DNA of 64,000 nucleotides, from contig NZ_JANHOH010000001.1 in NCBI RefSeq assembly GCF_024498135.1, forward strand, positions 1,240,001 to 1,304,000, read 5' to 3'. The translations under genes were made by a program, and so were the position numbers. Each line of letters begins with the position of its first letter. Positions within the stretch are counted from its first letter, which is position 1. Of the stretch, positions 25,602-35,611 are shown piece by piece. Source of the DNA: Mucilaginibacter aquariorum. Its GTDB lineage: Bacteria; Bacteroidota; Bacteroidia; Sphingobacteriales; Sphingobacteriaceae. The notes under the pieces were generated by a model, which saw only the letters and a program-made list of their open reading frames with translations, ran no database searches and was not told where the DNA came from.

Positions 25602-26158
25602 GGAATAAGGTTGAAAAAATTAAAAATGTGTTGTTACGTATTGTTATCCGGGGTGGAATTAACAACAACAGCATGCAGTGTGGCTCTGCATTCGCGGTAT
25701 CAAAACTAATGAAGATGTAGATAAATAATACATTGTCTATAGAATAAGTAGACAAAAATATAAAATCTTTTATAGTATCCAAATATTAATGTGAAAAAAT
25801 AATATTTATAGCTTTAAATGATCAAATTCACTGCAAAACAAATTGTTACTCAGAAAACAGAAACCTTCGTAACTTATTAATAATATGAGCATCTATTAAT
25901 ACTGAATAAACTAACAAAGGTTATCGCCTATGTCATAATTCTGTTTTTCATTCACTATAAAGACAACCAACTGGAAAGTGAAGCAGCGGCCGCTAAACTG
26001 CAACTTGCTTCGGTTAAAGGCAATATTTCAGCGGCTGTATGGAAAGCATTGCAGATAGATGAGGCCCCGTCTACTGGCTTATCAGCTTAAAACCTCAATA
26101 TTTCCATCCAAATGCGGCGGCAAATCGTTAATATTGTCGACTAAATTCATATACATTA
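25602..26158. other. 557-base intergenic region, AT-rich, with a possible gene remnant
   Basis: Holds the upstream region of the divergent receptor gene and of proB. The left 280 bases are AT-rich without a recognisable TAnnTTTG box that I trust. The right part contains an open frame without a start (25884-26090), listed separately. No hairpin with a U-run was seen. Confidence 0.6.
25884..26090 (+). pseudogene. Possible decayed gene fragment (membrane segment plus helix)
   Basis: An open frame of 68 codons with no ATG, GTG or TTG start at its head reads LNKLTKVIAYVIILFFIHY (a membrane-like segment), then KDNQLESEAAAAKLQLASV, a helical stretch of the kind that links membrane and catalytic parts in LytS-type kinases, and stops at 26088. 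GC content is higher than in the flanks. It may be a truncated kinase or other remnant; chance is also possible. Confidence 0.3.
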
Positions 26159-27238
26159 ATGTCATTCAACTACCGGCGCATCATTATTAAAATAGGTTCG
26201 AACGTAATTACCCGTGCAGATGGCCTGCCGGATGTAGCACGTATTGAGCATTTAGTTAACCAGATAGCCGAAATAAAAAAGCAGGGTAAGGAAGTTATTT
26301 TAGTATCATCGGGTGCGGTTGCATCGGGCCGAAGTTTGATAAATATTTCAGAAAAGTCTGATGCAGTGGCTGTAAGGCAGTTATTAGCTTCAATCGGCCA
26401 GGTAAAACTCATTAACACTTATGCTCACTTATTTGAAAAGTTTAAGATCCTTTGTTCGCAGGTATTGGTAACCAAAGAGGATTTTCGCGACAGGTTACAT
26501 TACCTGAACATGCGCAATTGCCTGGAGATATTACTGCAGCACCGGGTAATACCCGTAATAAACGAAAACGATGTGGTATCGGTTACCGAGTTGATGTTTA
26601 CCGATAACGATGAACTGGCCGGGTTAATAGCCTCCATGTTAAACGCGCAGGCCCTCATTGTATTAACCAATGTTGATGGCATTTATACCGGCGACCCCAA
26701 ACTGGAAACCTCCGCGGTAATTACCGAAGTTAATGATGCCGGGATTGATTTTTCATCGTTCGTAAGCACAGGGCGTTCGCAGTTTGGACGCGGCGGAATG
26801 ATCACCAAATCAACCATAGCGCATAAGGTTGCTAAGCTGGGCATAGCGGTACACATCGCTAATGGCACCAAAGAAAATATCCTGATAGATGTATTGGATA
26901 ACAAAGTGGTGCATACCCGCTTTACTCCTACCAAAAAAGCGTCGGGTAAAAAGAAATGGCTGGCCCACTCAGAAAACGCGGCAACCGGTGTTGTACAGGT
27001 TAACGAGGGCGCCAAAACAGTGCTTATTTCCAGTAAGGCGTCCAGTTTGCTGCCCGTAGGCATTATTAGTATAGTATCAGATTTTAAAAAGGGCGAGATC
27101 ATTAAAATAGTTGACGAGAATAACAAAACAATAGGCTTGGGCCTGGCCGAATATGGATCTGACAAAGCCCGGGAACTTACAGGCAAAAAGAACCAGAAGG
27201 CACTGGTGCATTATGATTACCTTTATTTACAAGGATAA
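26159..27238 (+). CDS. proB: Glutamate 5-kinase
   Basis: 359 residues: an amino-acid kinase domain ([11 protein letters not shown] at residue 8, [43 protein letters not shown]) and a C-terminal PUA domain (about 275-355, [19 protein letters not shown]). It phosphorylates glutamate at the gamma carboxyl, the first and feedback-controlled step of proline synthesis. proA follows after 2 bases, so the pair forms the usual operon. Confidence 0.97.
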   Translation: MSFNYRRIIIKIGSNVITRADGLPDVARIEHLVNQIAEIKKQGKEVILVSSGAVASGRSLINISEKSDAVAVRQLLASIGQVKLINTYAHLFEKFKILCSQVLVTKEDFRDRLHYLNMRNCLEILLQHRVIPVINENDVVSVTELMFTDNDELAGLIASMLNAQALIVLTNVDGIYTGDPKLETSAVITEVNDAGIDFSSFVSTGRSQFGRGGMITKSTIAHKVAKLGIAVHIANGTKENILIDVLDNKVVHTRFTPTKKASGKKKWLAHSENAATGVVQVNEGAKTVLISSKASSLLPVGIISIVSDFKKGEIIKIVDENNKTIGLGLAEYGSDKARELTGKKNQKALVHYDYLYLQG

Positions 27239-27240
27239 CA

Positions 27241-28485
27241 ATGAACTACAAACAATATTTTGAGAACGCGTTAATAGCCGGCCGAAGTGCGGCTCTGTCA
27301 CCTGCTGCAATAAATAAAGTGCTACTTGATGTAGCAAAAGCTGCCATTGAACAAACAGATTACCTGCTGCAGGAAAACAAAAAAGACCTGGAGCGCATGG
27401 ATAGCGCCGACCCCAAATATGACCGCCTTACCCTAACCGCCGACAGGATAAAAGATATATCAAAGGATATAGAAAGTGTTGCGGGGCTGGATAGCCCGCT
27501 TGGTAAAGTATTGTCTGAGAAAACCTTACCAAACGGGCTGTATATCAAAAAAGTAAGTGTCCCGCTTGGCGTTGTGGGTGTTATTTATGAGGCGAGGCCA
27601 AATGTTACTTTTGATGTTTTCGCGCTGTGTTTTAAAACGGGTAACATCAGCATATTAAAAGGTGGCAGCGATGCCGATTTTTCTAACCGGGCTATTATCA
27701 AAATTATCCACGGGGTTTTATCGGCACATCAGATCGATGTAAATACGGTTACACTTTTACCTGTAGAACGGGAAGCTACAGAAGCATTACTTAACGCTGT
27801 TGGCTTTGTGGATGTGCTTATCCCCCGGGGTAGCCAAAATTTGATCAATTACGTACGCGGTAACAGCAAAGTACCAGTTATTGAAACAGGTGCGGGTATA
27901 GTGCACACCTATTTTGACGAAACCGGCGATTTGGAAAAAGCCACAGCAATTATTGATAATGCCAAAACCCGCCGTGTTAGTGTTTGTAATGCTTTGGATT
28001 GCCTCATTATCAACAGCAAACGCCTTGGCGATCTGGTACATATTACAGAACCTCTTGCCAAAAAAGAGGTACAGATCTACGCCGATAAGAAAGCCTACGA
28101 AGTATTGGATGGTTTATACCCTGTCTCACTTTTAGAAGAAGCCAAACCGGAACACTTCGGAATAGAATTTCTGTCGATGAAGATGTCTATTAAAACGGTT
28201 GACAACCTGCAACAAGCTTTGAATCATATCGCTATCAACAGTTCTAAACATAGCGAGGCTATAATCTCTGAGGATGAACTCAATATAGAAACCTTTTTAA
28301 ACCGGGTTGATGCCGCGGCCGTTTATGTAAATACTTCTACAGCTTTTACTGATGGCGCCCAGTTTGGCCTTGGTGCCGAAATTGGCATCAGCACACAAAA
28401 GCTCCACGCCCGCGGGCCGATGGGATTGGAGGAATTAACGAGTTATAAATGGATAGTTAAAGGGAGTGGGCAGATAAGGCAGTAA
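27241..28485 (+). CDS. proA: Glutamate-5-semialdehyde dehydrogenase
   Basis: 414 residues of the aldehyde dehydrogenase superfamily with the ProA blocks [39 protein letters not shown], and the catalytic cysteine in [10 protein letters not shown]; the C-terminus has [17 protein letters not shown] [19 protein letters not shown]. It reduces glutamyl-5-phosphate with NADPH to glutamate semialdehyde, which cyclises towards proline. It is coupled to proB by a 2-base gap. Confidence 0.97.
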   Translation: MNYKQYFENALIAGRSAALSPAAINKVLLDVAKAAIEQTDYLLQENKKDLERMDSADPKYDRLTLTADRIKDISKDIESVAGLDSPLGKVLSEKTLPNGLYIKKVSVPLGVVGVIYEARPNVTFDVFALCFKTGNISILKGGSDADFSNRAIIKIIHGVLSAHQIDVNTVTLLPVEREATEALLNAVGFVDVLIPRGSQNLINYVRGNSKVPVIETGAGIVHTYFDETGDLEKATAIIDNAKTRRVSVCNALDCLIINSKRLGDLVHITEPLAKKEVQIYADKKAYEVLDGLYPVSLLEEAKPEHFGIEFLSMKMSIKTVDNLQQALNHIAINSSKHSEAIISEDELNIETFLNRVDAAAVYVNTSTAFTDGAQFGLGAEIGISTQKLHARGPMGLEELTSYKWIVKGSGQIRQ

Positions 28486-28500
28486 TTATGCTATCAATTA

Positions 28501-28938
28501 TTACACACCTGTTTTTTCCTGCCAGCCAGCAAATGGTTTTACGGTAGCACAGTTTGGCATACCATTTTTGCCGGTACCGGGCACGGTGGTTTCCAATTCT
28601 GCGCCCGCTGTTATTTGATCCCATATAATACCGGTTAGCGGTATTTTAAGCCGACCGCTCCAGCCGCCACCACCTGCGTACGATCCAATGTCCAGGTAAA
28701 TAAACCTGCTGCCTATCGGCCCCTGCACAAACGGCCCGCGAAAATCGGGCAGATCATGCATATCCGGAGTGCCTTTTATTTCTATCGACAATTGAAAATA
28801 GAGATCATCCCCTATTGATCGTTGTACCTGCACGGGCTCATAATTGGAGCCTGAACCTTTTTGCAAAGAGTAGATTAGGTTTAAGGGCGGTTTTTCGAGG
28901 GTAATGCCCAGGGTAATACTATTGTCATTGGAGGCCAT
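28501..28938 (-). CDS. DUF5990 family protein
   Basis: 145 residues with the family blocks ITLEKPPLNLIYSLQKGSG, YEPVQVQRSIGDDL, FRGPFVQGP and RFIYLDIGSYAG, followed by RLKIPLTGI. No signal peptide or membrane segment. Function of the family is unknown. It is convergent with proA (15 bases apart) and reads as a single gene. Confidence 0.82.
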   Translation of the reverse strand: MASNDNSITLGITLEKPPLNLIYSLQKGSGSNYEPVQVQRSIGDDLYFQLSIEIKGTPDMHDLPDFRGPFVQGPIGSRFIYLDIGSYAGGGGWSGRLKIPLTGIIWDQITAGAELETTVPGTGKNGMPNCATVKPFAGWQEKTGV

Positions 28939-29006
28939 ACTATGATACGGTATAAACGGGTGTTAATATTTGAAAATAAAGATAAGATTAACTTATAATA
29001 TTAGTT

Positions 29007-29246
29007 ATGCATATTGTGCCCACTGTGAACCGCGCCTTCACAATTCAATATAAAAAATTCATCAAAATAACCCTCCGCGTAGTTTTAGGGTTCATCGCCT
29101 TTGTGGCACTGTACCTGTTTGCAGCTTGGAGCATATCTAGATCACTGTCTCTGCAGAGCCCCCCGTTCCCATCTTCATTTTACCATCCTCTGACCCAAGC
29201 TATAAACACCATAAACACTAAAACCTTATCTTTGCACCCAATATGA
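29007..29246 (+). pseudogene. Short membrane ORF, possible N-terminal remnant
   Basis: 79 codons: a basic start, then one strong hydrophobic segment (LRVVLGFIAFVALYLFAAW, about residues 27-45), then low-complexity sequence unlike a protein. It overlaps the mnmA start by 4 bases and contains the mnmA promoter box. The first half resembles the N-terminal anchor of DUF2459-like proteins, whose remainder is missing, so this may be a truncated gene. A chance frame is also possible. Confidence 0.3.
29227..29234 (+). promoter_or_regulatory. -7 promoter box (TATCTTTG) for mnmA
   Basis: Perfect TAnnTTTG match ending 8 bases before the mnmA ATG; identical in sequence and close in spacing to the helicase box at 5519. 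Confidence 0.5.
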
Positions 29247-30331
29247 GTAAGCACGGTAGGATATTAGTGGCAATGAGTGGCGGAGTTGATAGTTCTGTAG
29301 CGGCAGTAATGCTGCATGAACAGGGCTATGAGGTCATAGGCCTTACCATGAAAACCTGGGACTACGCCGCAAGTGGTGGCAGTTCAAAAGAAACCGGCTG
29401 CTGCAGTTTGGATAGTATTAACGATGCGCGTGCTTTGGCCGTTGGCTATGGTTTCCCGCATTATATTCTGGATATCCGCAATGAGTTTGGCGATTTTGTT
29501 ATCGATAACTTTGTTGACGAATACCTTGCCGGCCGTACCCCTAACCCCTGTGTGCTGTGCAATACCCACATTAAATGGGAAGCCCTTTTAAAACGTGCCG
29601 ATAAACTGGATTGCGAATTTATTGCTACCGGCCATTATGCCAACATCCGTTTGCAGGATAGCGGCCGTTACGTAATATCAAAAGGTAAAGACGAGAACAA
29701 AGATCAGTCATACGTACTTTGGGGCGTATCGCAGCAAAACCTGGCGCGTACCAAATTCCCTTTAGGCAGTTTTTCAAAGCCCGAAATAAGGCAGATGGCG
29801 GTTGATATGGGTCAGCTGGAACTGGCGGGTAAAAGCGAAAGCTATGAGATCTGCTTTGTGCCTGATAACGACTACAGGGCATTTCTACGTCATAAAGTAG
29901 AAGACCTTGACGAACGTGTAGGCCCTGGCAACTTTGTACTTACCGATGGCACCATAGCAGGCAAGCACCTGGGTTATCCTTATTATACCATAGGCCAGCG
30001 TAAAGGCTTAGGCATTGCTTTGGGCAAACCCATGTTCGTTACCAAAATTCAGCCCGAAACAAATACCGTTGTTTTAGGCACTATTGAAGAACTGGAAAAG
30101 AAAGAAGCCTGGGTACGTAACCTTAACCTGGTTAAATACGATAAAATTACCGAGCCATTGGAAGCCGTGACTAAAATACGCTACAAAGATGCCGGTACCG
30201 AAAGTAAGATAGTACAGATAGGCGACCACATGAAGGTGTCGTTCGACCACATGGTATCGGGCATTGCACCGGGCCAGTCAGCGGTATTCTATGAAGGCAA
30301 CGACCTTTTAGGCGGCGGTTTTTTGATTTAA
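29243..30331 (+). CDS. mnmA: tRNA-specific 2-thiouridylase
   Basis: 362 residues with the PP-loop MSGGVDSSVAA at residue 11, GLTMKTWDY, TPNPCVLCN carrying the first catalytic cysteine, TGHYANI, KDQSYVLWGV, and YEICFVPD with the second catalytic cysteine. The C-terminal barrel starts near residue 225. It activates U34 of Lys, Glu and Gln tRNAs with ATP and adds sulfur from a persulfide relay. No sulfur-relay genes adjoin it. Confidence 0.97.
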   Translation: MSKHGRILVAMSGGVDSSVAAVMLHEQGYEVIGLTMKTWDYAASGGSSKETGCCSLDSINDARALAVGYGFPHYILDIRNEFGDFVIDNFVDEYLAGRTPNPCVLCNTHIKWEALLKRADKLDCEFIATGHYANIRLQDSGRYVISKGKDENKDQSYVLWGVSQQNLARTKFPLGSFSKPEIRQMAVDMGQLELAGKSESYEICFVPDNDYRAFLRHKVEDLDERVGPGNFVLTDGTIAGKHLGYPYYTIGQRKGLGIALGKPMFVTKIQPETNTVVLGTIEELEKKEAWVRNLNLVKYDKITEPLEAVTKIRYKDAGTESKIVQIGDHMKVSFDHMVSGIAPGQSAVFYEGNDLLGGGFLI

Positions 30332-30351
30332 TTTTCTTTTTGTCAAATCTT

Positions 30352-30412
30352 TTTCACCCTCTTTACGTAGTAGAGAGGGTCGGCCAGCGAAGCGTAGTCG
30401 GGATGAGTGAAA
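30352..30412. repeat. Palindromic repeat, family C
   Basis: TTTCAC (30352-30357) pairs with GTGAAA (30407-30412), enclosing a hairpin CCCTCT...AGAGGG (30357-30379) and the stretch GGCCAGCGAAGCGTAGTCGG. It lies just after mnmA; the annotated-looking frame across it is an artefact. The motif resembles a dispersed intergenic repeat common in Sphingobacteriaceae (recalled, not checked). Confidence 0.55.
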
Positions 30413-30541
30413 TGTCGGCAAATACTCATCTTGAAAACATTTTTATTACTACCCGCTTTACTACATTTACAACCCAACAAAAAAACAAATTTGCGTTTCT
30501 AATGCATTTTATGTTTTCTTTGCAAAAAAACACACGCTTAA

Positions 30542-32941
30542 ATGGCTAAAAATTTACTGATTGTTGAGTCACCGGCGAAAGCCAAAACCATTGAAGGATA
30601 CCTGGGAAAGGACTTTACCGTAAAATCGAGCTACGGCCATATTCGCGATCTTGTAAAATCTGAAGATGCTATAGATATCAACAATAATTTCTCACAAAGG
30701 TACGAAGTACCTGCAGATAAAAAGCAGGTAGTGAGCGAGTTAAAGAAATTAGCTAAAGAAGCAGACATTGTATGGCTCGCTTCCGATGAGGACCGCGAGG
30801 GAGAAGCCATATCATGGCACTTATTTGAAACTTTAGGACTAAAAGAGCCGGATACCCGCCGCATTGTTTTCCATGAGATAACAAAGCCGGCTATTATGAA
30901 GGCTATAGAAAATCCGCGTAAAATAGATTACAACCTGGTAAATGCACAACAGGCCCGCCGTGTTTTAGACAGGCTGGTGGGTTTTGAGCTATCACCTGTT
31001 TTGTGGAAAAAAGTTAAACCATCACTTTCTGCAGGTCGTGTACAATCTGTAGCTGTACGTTTAATTGTTGACCGCGAACGCGAGGTAAATAAATTTAAAG
31101 CAGAGGCTGCTTTTAAAGTAGTGGCCCTGTTTGGCAAAGGCAAAGATGCATTTAAAGCCGAATTGCCCGAGCGTTTTAGCAAGCAGGAGGATGCCGAGCA
31201 ATTTTTACAGGATTGTATCAAGGCTATTTTCGAGATAAAATCATTAGAAACCAAACCCGCCAAACGTTCACCGGCAGCGCCCTTTACTACATCTACCTTA
31301 CAACAGGAGGCAAGTCGTAAACTGGGTTACTCGGTAGCACGTACCATGCAGGTAGCGCAAAGGTTGTACGAATCCGGTTATATCACTTACATGCGTACCG
31401 ATTCGGTAAACTTATCTGATACGGCATTAGATGCTGCTCAAAAGGAAATTGTATCTGCCTACGGCGATAAATACCATCAGCATAGAAAGTATAAAACCAA
31501 AAGCGCAGGTGCGCAGGAAGCTCACGAGGCCATACGCCCTACTTACTTCAATAACCATACTATTGATGGCGAAAGTAACGAAAAACGCCTGTACGAACTG
31601 ATCTGGAAACGCGCTATTGCATCGCAAATGAGTGAAGCGCAATTTGAAAAAACCGTTGCAAAGATCAGTATATCAACACGTAAAGAAGACCTTGTTGCTA
31701 ACGGAGAGGTAATGAAGTTTGATGGTTTCCTGAAAGTTTACCTGGAAGGCAGCGATGAGGATGAGGACAACCAAACAGCAGATGGCGATAACGCAATATT
31801 GCCGCCATTAAGCAAAGGGCAGATCTTAGACTTGCAGGAATTATCGGCTACTGAAAGATTTTCGCGCCCGCCTGCACGTTATACCGAGGCCAGCCTGGTA
31901 AAAAAATTAGAAGAATTAGGTATAGGTCGTCCATCAACCTATGCCCCTACCATATCTACCATACAAAACCGCGGATACGTGGTAAAGGAAGAACGTGAAG
32001 GCCGCCAAAGGAACTTCCGCATGCTAACACTTAAAGGCGGTAACATCGTCAAAGAAACCAGGATAGAGAATACCGGTGCCGAGCGTGGTAAATTATTCCC
32101 TACCGATATTGGCGCTGTGGTGAATGACTTTTTGGTACTGCATTTTCAGGGCATTGTTGATTTTAACTTTACTGCCAGCGTTGAAAAACAGTTTGACGAA
32201 ATAGCCCAGGGCCTGCAGGACTGGACAAAAATGATCCGTACTTTTTACGATCCTTTCCACAAGGACGTACAAAGCACCATTGAAACGGCTGACAAGGCAA
32301 CCGGCGAACGCGAATTAGGTGTACACCCGGAAAGCGGTAAAAAAATGTCGGTACGTATTGGCAGGTACGGCCCGTTTGTACAAGTTGGTGAAAACCCGAC
32401 AGACGAAAGCGAGGAAAAACCCCTGTATGCAAGCCTGCGTACAGGCCAAAGTATAGAAACTATAAGCCTGGAAGAAGCGCTTGAACTATTCAAACTGCCA
32501 AAAGTTGTTGGTGAGTATGAAGGTAAAGTGATGAAGGTGGCTATTGGCAGGTTTGGCCCATATATTAGCCACAACAGCGCGTTTGTTTCTTTACCAAAAG
32601 AGATAGACCCGTTAGATGTTACCGAGGAACAAGCTATTGAACTGATTGAGGCGAAGCGTAAAAAAGATGCAGAGAAGTTAATAAAGGCTTTCCCGGAAGA
32701 CGAAACCGTAAAAGTTTTAAACGGTCGTTGGGGGCCATATATTGAATTTGGTAAACTAAACGTTAAAATACCAAAGGATATCACAGACCCGCTAACGCTT
32801 ACATACGAACAATGTAAAGCATTAGCCGACGCGATGCCAAAAGATGCCAAGAAAGGGCGTTTCGGTAAAACGGCCGCTGCTGCAAAACCGGCCGCTAAAA
32901 AAGCACCGGCAAAGAAAAAAGCGGTTGCGAAAAAAAAGTAA
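30542..32941 (+). CDS. topA: DNA topoisomerase I
   Basis: 799 residues. The TOPRIM domain opens with LLIVESPAKAKTIEGYLG and has SDEDREGEAISWH; the active-site tyrosine is Y283 in YITYMRTDS; RPPARYTEASLVKKLEELG and GRPSTYAPTI follow. The C-terminus has two repeats of the zinc-free type (RIGRYGPFVQ near 600, IGRFGPYIS near 660, LNGRWGPYIE near 720) and ends in a Lys/Ala-rich tail. It relaxes negative supercoils during transcription and replication. It appears to be transcribed alone. Confidence 0.97.
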   Translation: MAKNLLIVESPAKAKTIEGYLGKDFTVKSSYGHIRDLVKSEDAIDINNNFSQRYEVPADKKQVVSELKKLAKEADIVWLASDEDREGEAISWHLFETLGLKEPDTRRIVFHEITKPAIMKAIENPRKIDYNLVNAQQARRVLDRLVGFELSPVLWKKVKPSLSAGRVQSVAVRLIVDREREVNKFKAEAAFKVVALFGKGKDAFKAELPERFSKQEDAEQFLQDCIKAIFEIKSLETKPAKRSPAAPFTTSTLQQEASRKLGYSVARTMQVAQRLYESGYITYMRTDSVNLSDTALDAAQKEIVSAYGDKYHQHRKYKTKSAGAQEAHEAIRPTYFNNHTIDGESNEKRLYELIWKRAIASQMSEAQFEKTVAKISISTRKEDLVANGEVMKFDGFLKVYLEGSDEDEDNQTADGDNAILPPLSKGQILDLQELSATERFSRPPARYTEASLVKKLEELGIGRPSTYAPTISTIQNRGYVVKEEREGRQRNFRMLTLKGGNIVKETRIENTGAERGKLFPTDIGAVVNDFLVLHFQGIVDFNFTASVEKQFDEIAQGLQDWTKMIRTFYDPFHKDVQSTIETADKATGERELGVHPESGKKMSVRIGRYGPFVQVGENPTDESEEKPLYASLRTGQSIETISLEEALELFKLPKVVGEYEGKVMKVAIGRFGPYISHNSAFVSLPKEIDPLDVTEEQAIELIEAKRKKDAEKLIKAFPEDETVKVLNGRWGPYIEFGKLNVKIPKDITDPLTLTYEQCKALADAMPKDAKKGRFGKTAAAAKPAAKKAPAKKKAVAKKK

Positions 32942-32942
32942 G

Positions 32943-33027
32943 TTATTAGTTGATTGAGTGAATGGTGGGTGGTTTTAGAATATTCAACTATTCACCCAAT
33001 CAGCTTAATCAACCACTCACTAATACA
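32943..33027. repeat. Inverted-repeat sequence after topA
   Basis: TTAGTTGATTGAGTGAATGG near the left end is partly complementary to ATTCACCCAATCAGCTTAAT and TCAACCACTCACTAA further right, giving a long imperfect hairpin between topA and the next gene. No U-run follows it. Confidence 0.5.
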
Positions 33028-33029
33028 AA

Positions 33030-33434
33030 ATGATTAAAGACCTCCCCCCTAATGTGGTTAAAGATATAGCGGTTGCAGTAGCTTTAGAAGGCGAAAACCC
33101 CGAAAGCAAAGTTTGGTACGTGTACCTTATCAACCTTAAAAACGTGCCGCTGGAAAACGTGCTGGTAACTTCAAAAGGTTATGGCGAAAAAGATGGCGAA
33201 CAGGTTAAAACTTCTATCCTGCGCCACTCATTCCCGCTTATTGAGGCAAACTCTTATAAACTTATTGAACCTATTGACGAGCAAACCTTTGGATTGAACA
33301 ACGAGTATTGGCTGAGCTATTATATCGGCAGGGAGATCTTCGATAAAAAGTTTATTTTTTTACCCGAAAGCATAGTCGACGATAATTTTATTAAGCTGCC
33401 TGTTGTAAACAAGCCAGGTGTAATGATCCGTTAA
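33030..33434 (+). CDS. Conserved-looking hypothetical protein
   Basis: 134 residues, soluble, no signal peptide. It starts MIKDLPPNVVKDIAVAVALE, has the strand-rich part KVWYVYLINLKNVPLENVL, and EYWLSYYIGREIFDKKFIFL near the end. The composition is that of a small beta-rich cytoplasmic protein. I do not recognise a domain. It is followed by, and overlaps by 4 bases, the convergent kinase gene. Confidence 0.65.
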   Translation: MIKDLPPNVVKDIAVAVALEGENPESKVWYVYLINLKNVPLENVLVTSKGYGEKDGEQVKTSILRHSFPLIEANSYKLIEPIDEQTFGLNNEYWLSYYIGREIFDKKFIFLPESIVDDNFIKLPVVNKPGVMIR

Positions 33435-34924
33435 TTGTTAAGACTATGCAGTTGGTGCATCGACTGCTTAAGATCGCTGTAAAGTTTCTTATATACCGGG
33501 AATATCTGGCTGTAAGTTGCATGCCCCTTATTATCAGGGGTTATCACTACCCTGTCTGTAGCTTCATTGTCCATTATCTTTTTAATATCGATATCCAACG
33601 CTTCCATAGCTAAATAAATAGCGCCTATAGCCGATGCATCATCAGATTGCAGCAGAACCAACTTTTTCCCGGTAATATCAGCAAGCAGCTGCACCCAGGT
33701 AGGTGATGATATAAACCCGCCACTTATTACAATTTCTTCTATAGTTTGGTTCGGATTTTCTACCGCGTTCAACACATCGTTCAAGGCAAAGCAGATACCT
33801 TCTAAAGCAGCCCTTAAAAAGTGTTGCTGCTGATGCTTAAAATTGATATTTATGAATGCCCCCGAGCTTTTGGCATCCCAAACCGGTGCCCGTTCGCCAT
33901 ATAAATAAGGTAAAAACACCAGGCCATCGCTGCCGGGCTTAACAGTATCTATCGCTTTAAATAGCTGTTTATAGCTATCATCGGTAACCGGCCCCAGCTT
34001 TAAAAAATCTTTCAGCAACCAGTTTACGGCGGCACCACCATTGTTTACCGCCCCGCCACAAATAAATGTATGGGCATTAAGCAGGTAATTAAAGGTCATG
34101 GCGCCGTAGTTATAAACCGGGACGTTGCTGCCTACCCTCACCGCACCGCTGGTACCAATAGTAAGCGCCCCAACACCGCCACGTACCGCGTTACCACCCA
34201 AGTTGGCACAGCAGCCATCGCTGGCGCCTATAACGAAAGCCGTTTCGGTACTGCTGCCAGGCAAAACATCTGCAGAAGCAACATACCGTTTGTAATCTGT
34301 ATTAACAGGTGTTGAAAGTTTTGAAAAATCTATGCCGGCTAAAGCGCATGCTTTATCATACCACTTTAAATCTAAAATATCAAACAACCCCATGGCCGAA
34401 GCAATGGAGTAATCCACTTCAAAAGCACCAAACAGTTTAAACCAAACATATTCTTTTACCGATATAAACTTATGGGCGTTATTAAACAATTTTTTATCAT
34501 TTTCCCGCAACCAAATTAGCTTGCAAAGTGGCGACATAGCATATATGGCGGTACCTGTGTGTTGATAAATATCCTCGCCCTGGGCAGATTGACGGATATT
34601 TTGGGCAATATCCCCACTTCGGGAATCGGACCAAAGCATAGCATCGGCCAGTGCGTTACCATCCTCATCTACAGGCATAATGCTATGCATAGCGCTGCTA
34701 AAGCTAATAGCTATAGGGGCTTGCTTAAGGTTGGTATGTATTTTGCTAATGCAGTTTACAAATGCCTGCCATATCAGTTCGGGGTTTTGCTCGCTGTAGC
34801 CAGGCTTAGGATTATTGGTTGTATAATAACTTTGAGCGGTAGCAATGGTTTTACCATTAATATCAACCGCTACTGCTTTTGTACTGCCTGTGCCTAAATC
34901 AATACCAACAAAGTAATTTTGCAT
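33431..34924 (-). CDS. FGGY-family carbohydrate kinase, probably gluconokinase
   Basis: About 497 residues. FGGY landmarks: the phosphate loop FVGIDLGTGSTKAVAVD at the start, GYSEQNPELIWQAF, SFSSAMHSIMPVDEDG, WSDSRS, then the second lobe with GASDGCCANLGGNAV, TIGTSGAVRVGS, FLPYLYGERAPVWD, and GGFISSPTWVQLLADITGK. SSAMHSI with the YGERAPVWD block is typical of the gluconate kinase branch, though xylulose kinase cannot be excluded. I start at the ATG at 34924 (MQNYFVG); an ATG two codons upstream (34930) is equally open. It is a single gene convergent with the hypothetical protein. Confidence 0.85.
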   Translation of the reverse strand: MQNYFVGIDLGTGSTKAVAVDINGKTIATAQSYYTTNNPKPGYSEQNPELIWQAFVNCISKIHTNLKQAPIAISFSSAMHSIMPVDEDGNALADAMLWSDSRSGDIAQNIRQSAQGEDIYQHTGTAIYAMSPLCKLIWLRENDKKLFNNAHKFISVKEYVWFKLFGAFEVDYSIASAMGLFDILDLKWYDKACALAGIDFSKLSTPVNTDYKRYVASADVLPGSSTETAFVIGASDGCCANLGGNAVRGGVGALTIGTSGAVRVGSNVPVYNYGAMTFNYLLNAHTFICGGAVNNGGAAVNWLLKDFLKLGPVTDDSYKQLFKAIDTVKPGSDGLVFLPYLYGERAPVWDAKSSGAFININFKHQQQHFLRAALEGICFALNDVLNAVENPNQTIEEIVISGGFISSPTWVQLLADITGKKLVLLQSDDASAIGAIYLAMEALDIDIKKIMDNEATDRVVITPDNKGHATYSQIFPVYKKLYSDLKQSMHQLHSLNN

Positions 34925-35221
34925 AAACATGAAACCTATTTTAACAGGATGCGTAAACTTAGCAGAAGATATTGGAAAATATAATCACAATGGCTGTATT
35001 TGTTAACATTTATAGTGTAATTTGGAGAAATTAAATTTACTAACGAATAATTAAGTATACTTTTAGATAAAAAAATATTATCCAATAACTTAATATTATT
35101 AGCAGTCATATAAAATATATTATACTGGTTTTGACCAAAAAAGTTAACCATAGTAATTATTTTTAGCGTTTTTGATTTTAAACTATCATATTTATAACCC
35201 GAAACACGAATTAGAGTCGGC

Positions 35222-35611
35222 ATGAAAAAAACTTTACTGATTGTTGATGACGATTTGAGTATTTTAAAGCTACTCAACTTTATACTATCAAAAGACTACG
35301 AAATAGTTGTAAAGAACAACGGTATTGAAGCTTTTAGCTGGTTAGAAGATGGGAACATGCCTAAACTAATTATCTCTGATTTACAAATGCCATATTTTGA
35401 CGGTCAATCGTTTATTAAGAATGTAAAGATAAGTGGCTTCTACCGCGACATTCCTGTTATATTACTCTCGGCAGCATATGACCTGGATGAACAAGTAGCT
35501 AAGATGCCATTTAAAGTGGAGGCGCATATAGCCAAACCATTTAACCCAACAACCTTAAAAACGGCTATTAATAACGCATTACAAGTTTATGACGAACAAA
35601 ACAGCAACTGA
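35222..35611 (+). CDS. Single-domain response regulator heading the polysaccharide locus
   Basis: 129 residues forming one receiver domain with all active-site positions: acidic triad D9-D10-D11, phospho-acceptor D53 (SDLQMP), Ser83 (LLSAA) and Lys105 (AKPF). There is no output domain. It overlaps the next gene, the sugar transferase, by 23 bases, so it is translated with the polysaccharide genes and probably acts on one of their products, or on another partner, through phosphorylation. The cognate kinase is not in the locus. The 290 bases upstream (34931-35221) are AT-rich and hold the presumed operon promoter, but I saw no clear TAnnTTTG box. Confidence 0.9.
   Translation: MKKTLLIVDDDLSILKLLNFILSKDYEIVVKNNGIEAFSWLEDGNMPKLIISDLQMPYFDGQSFIKNVKISGFYRDIPVILLSAAYDLDEQVAKMPFKVEAHIAKPFNPTTLKTAINNALQVYDEQNSN

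Noticed and set aside
34936..35277. 113-codon minus-strand frame before the response regulator
   Set aside because: It overlaps the start of the regulator gene in antisense, is Ile/Asn/Ser-rich as expected from AT-rich non-coding DNA and has no recognisable fold.
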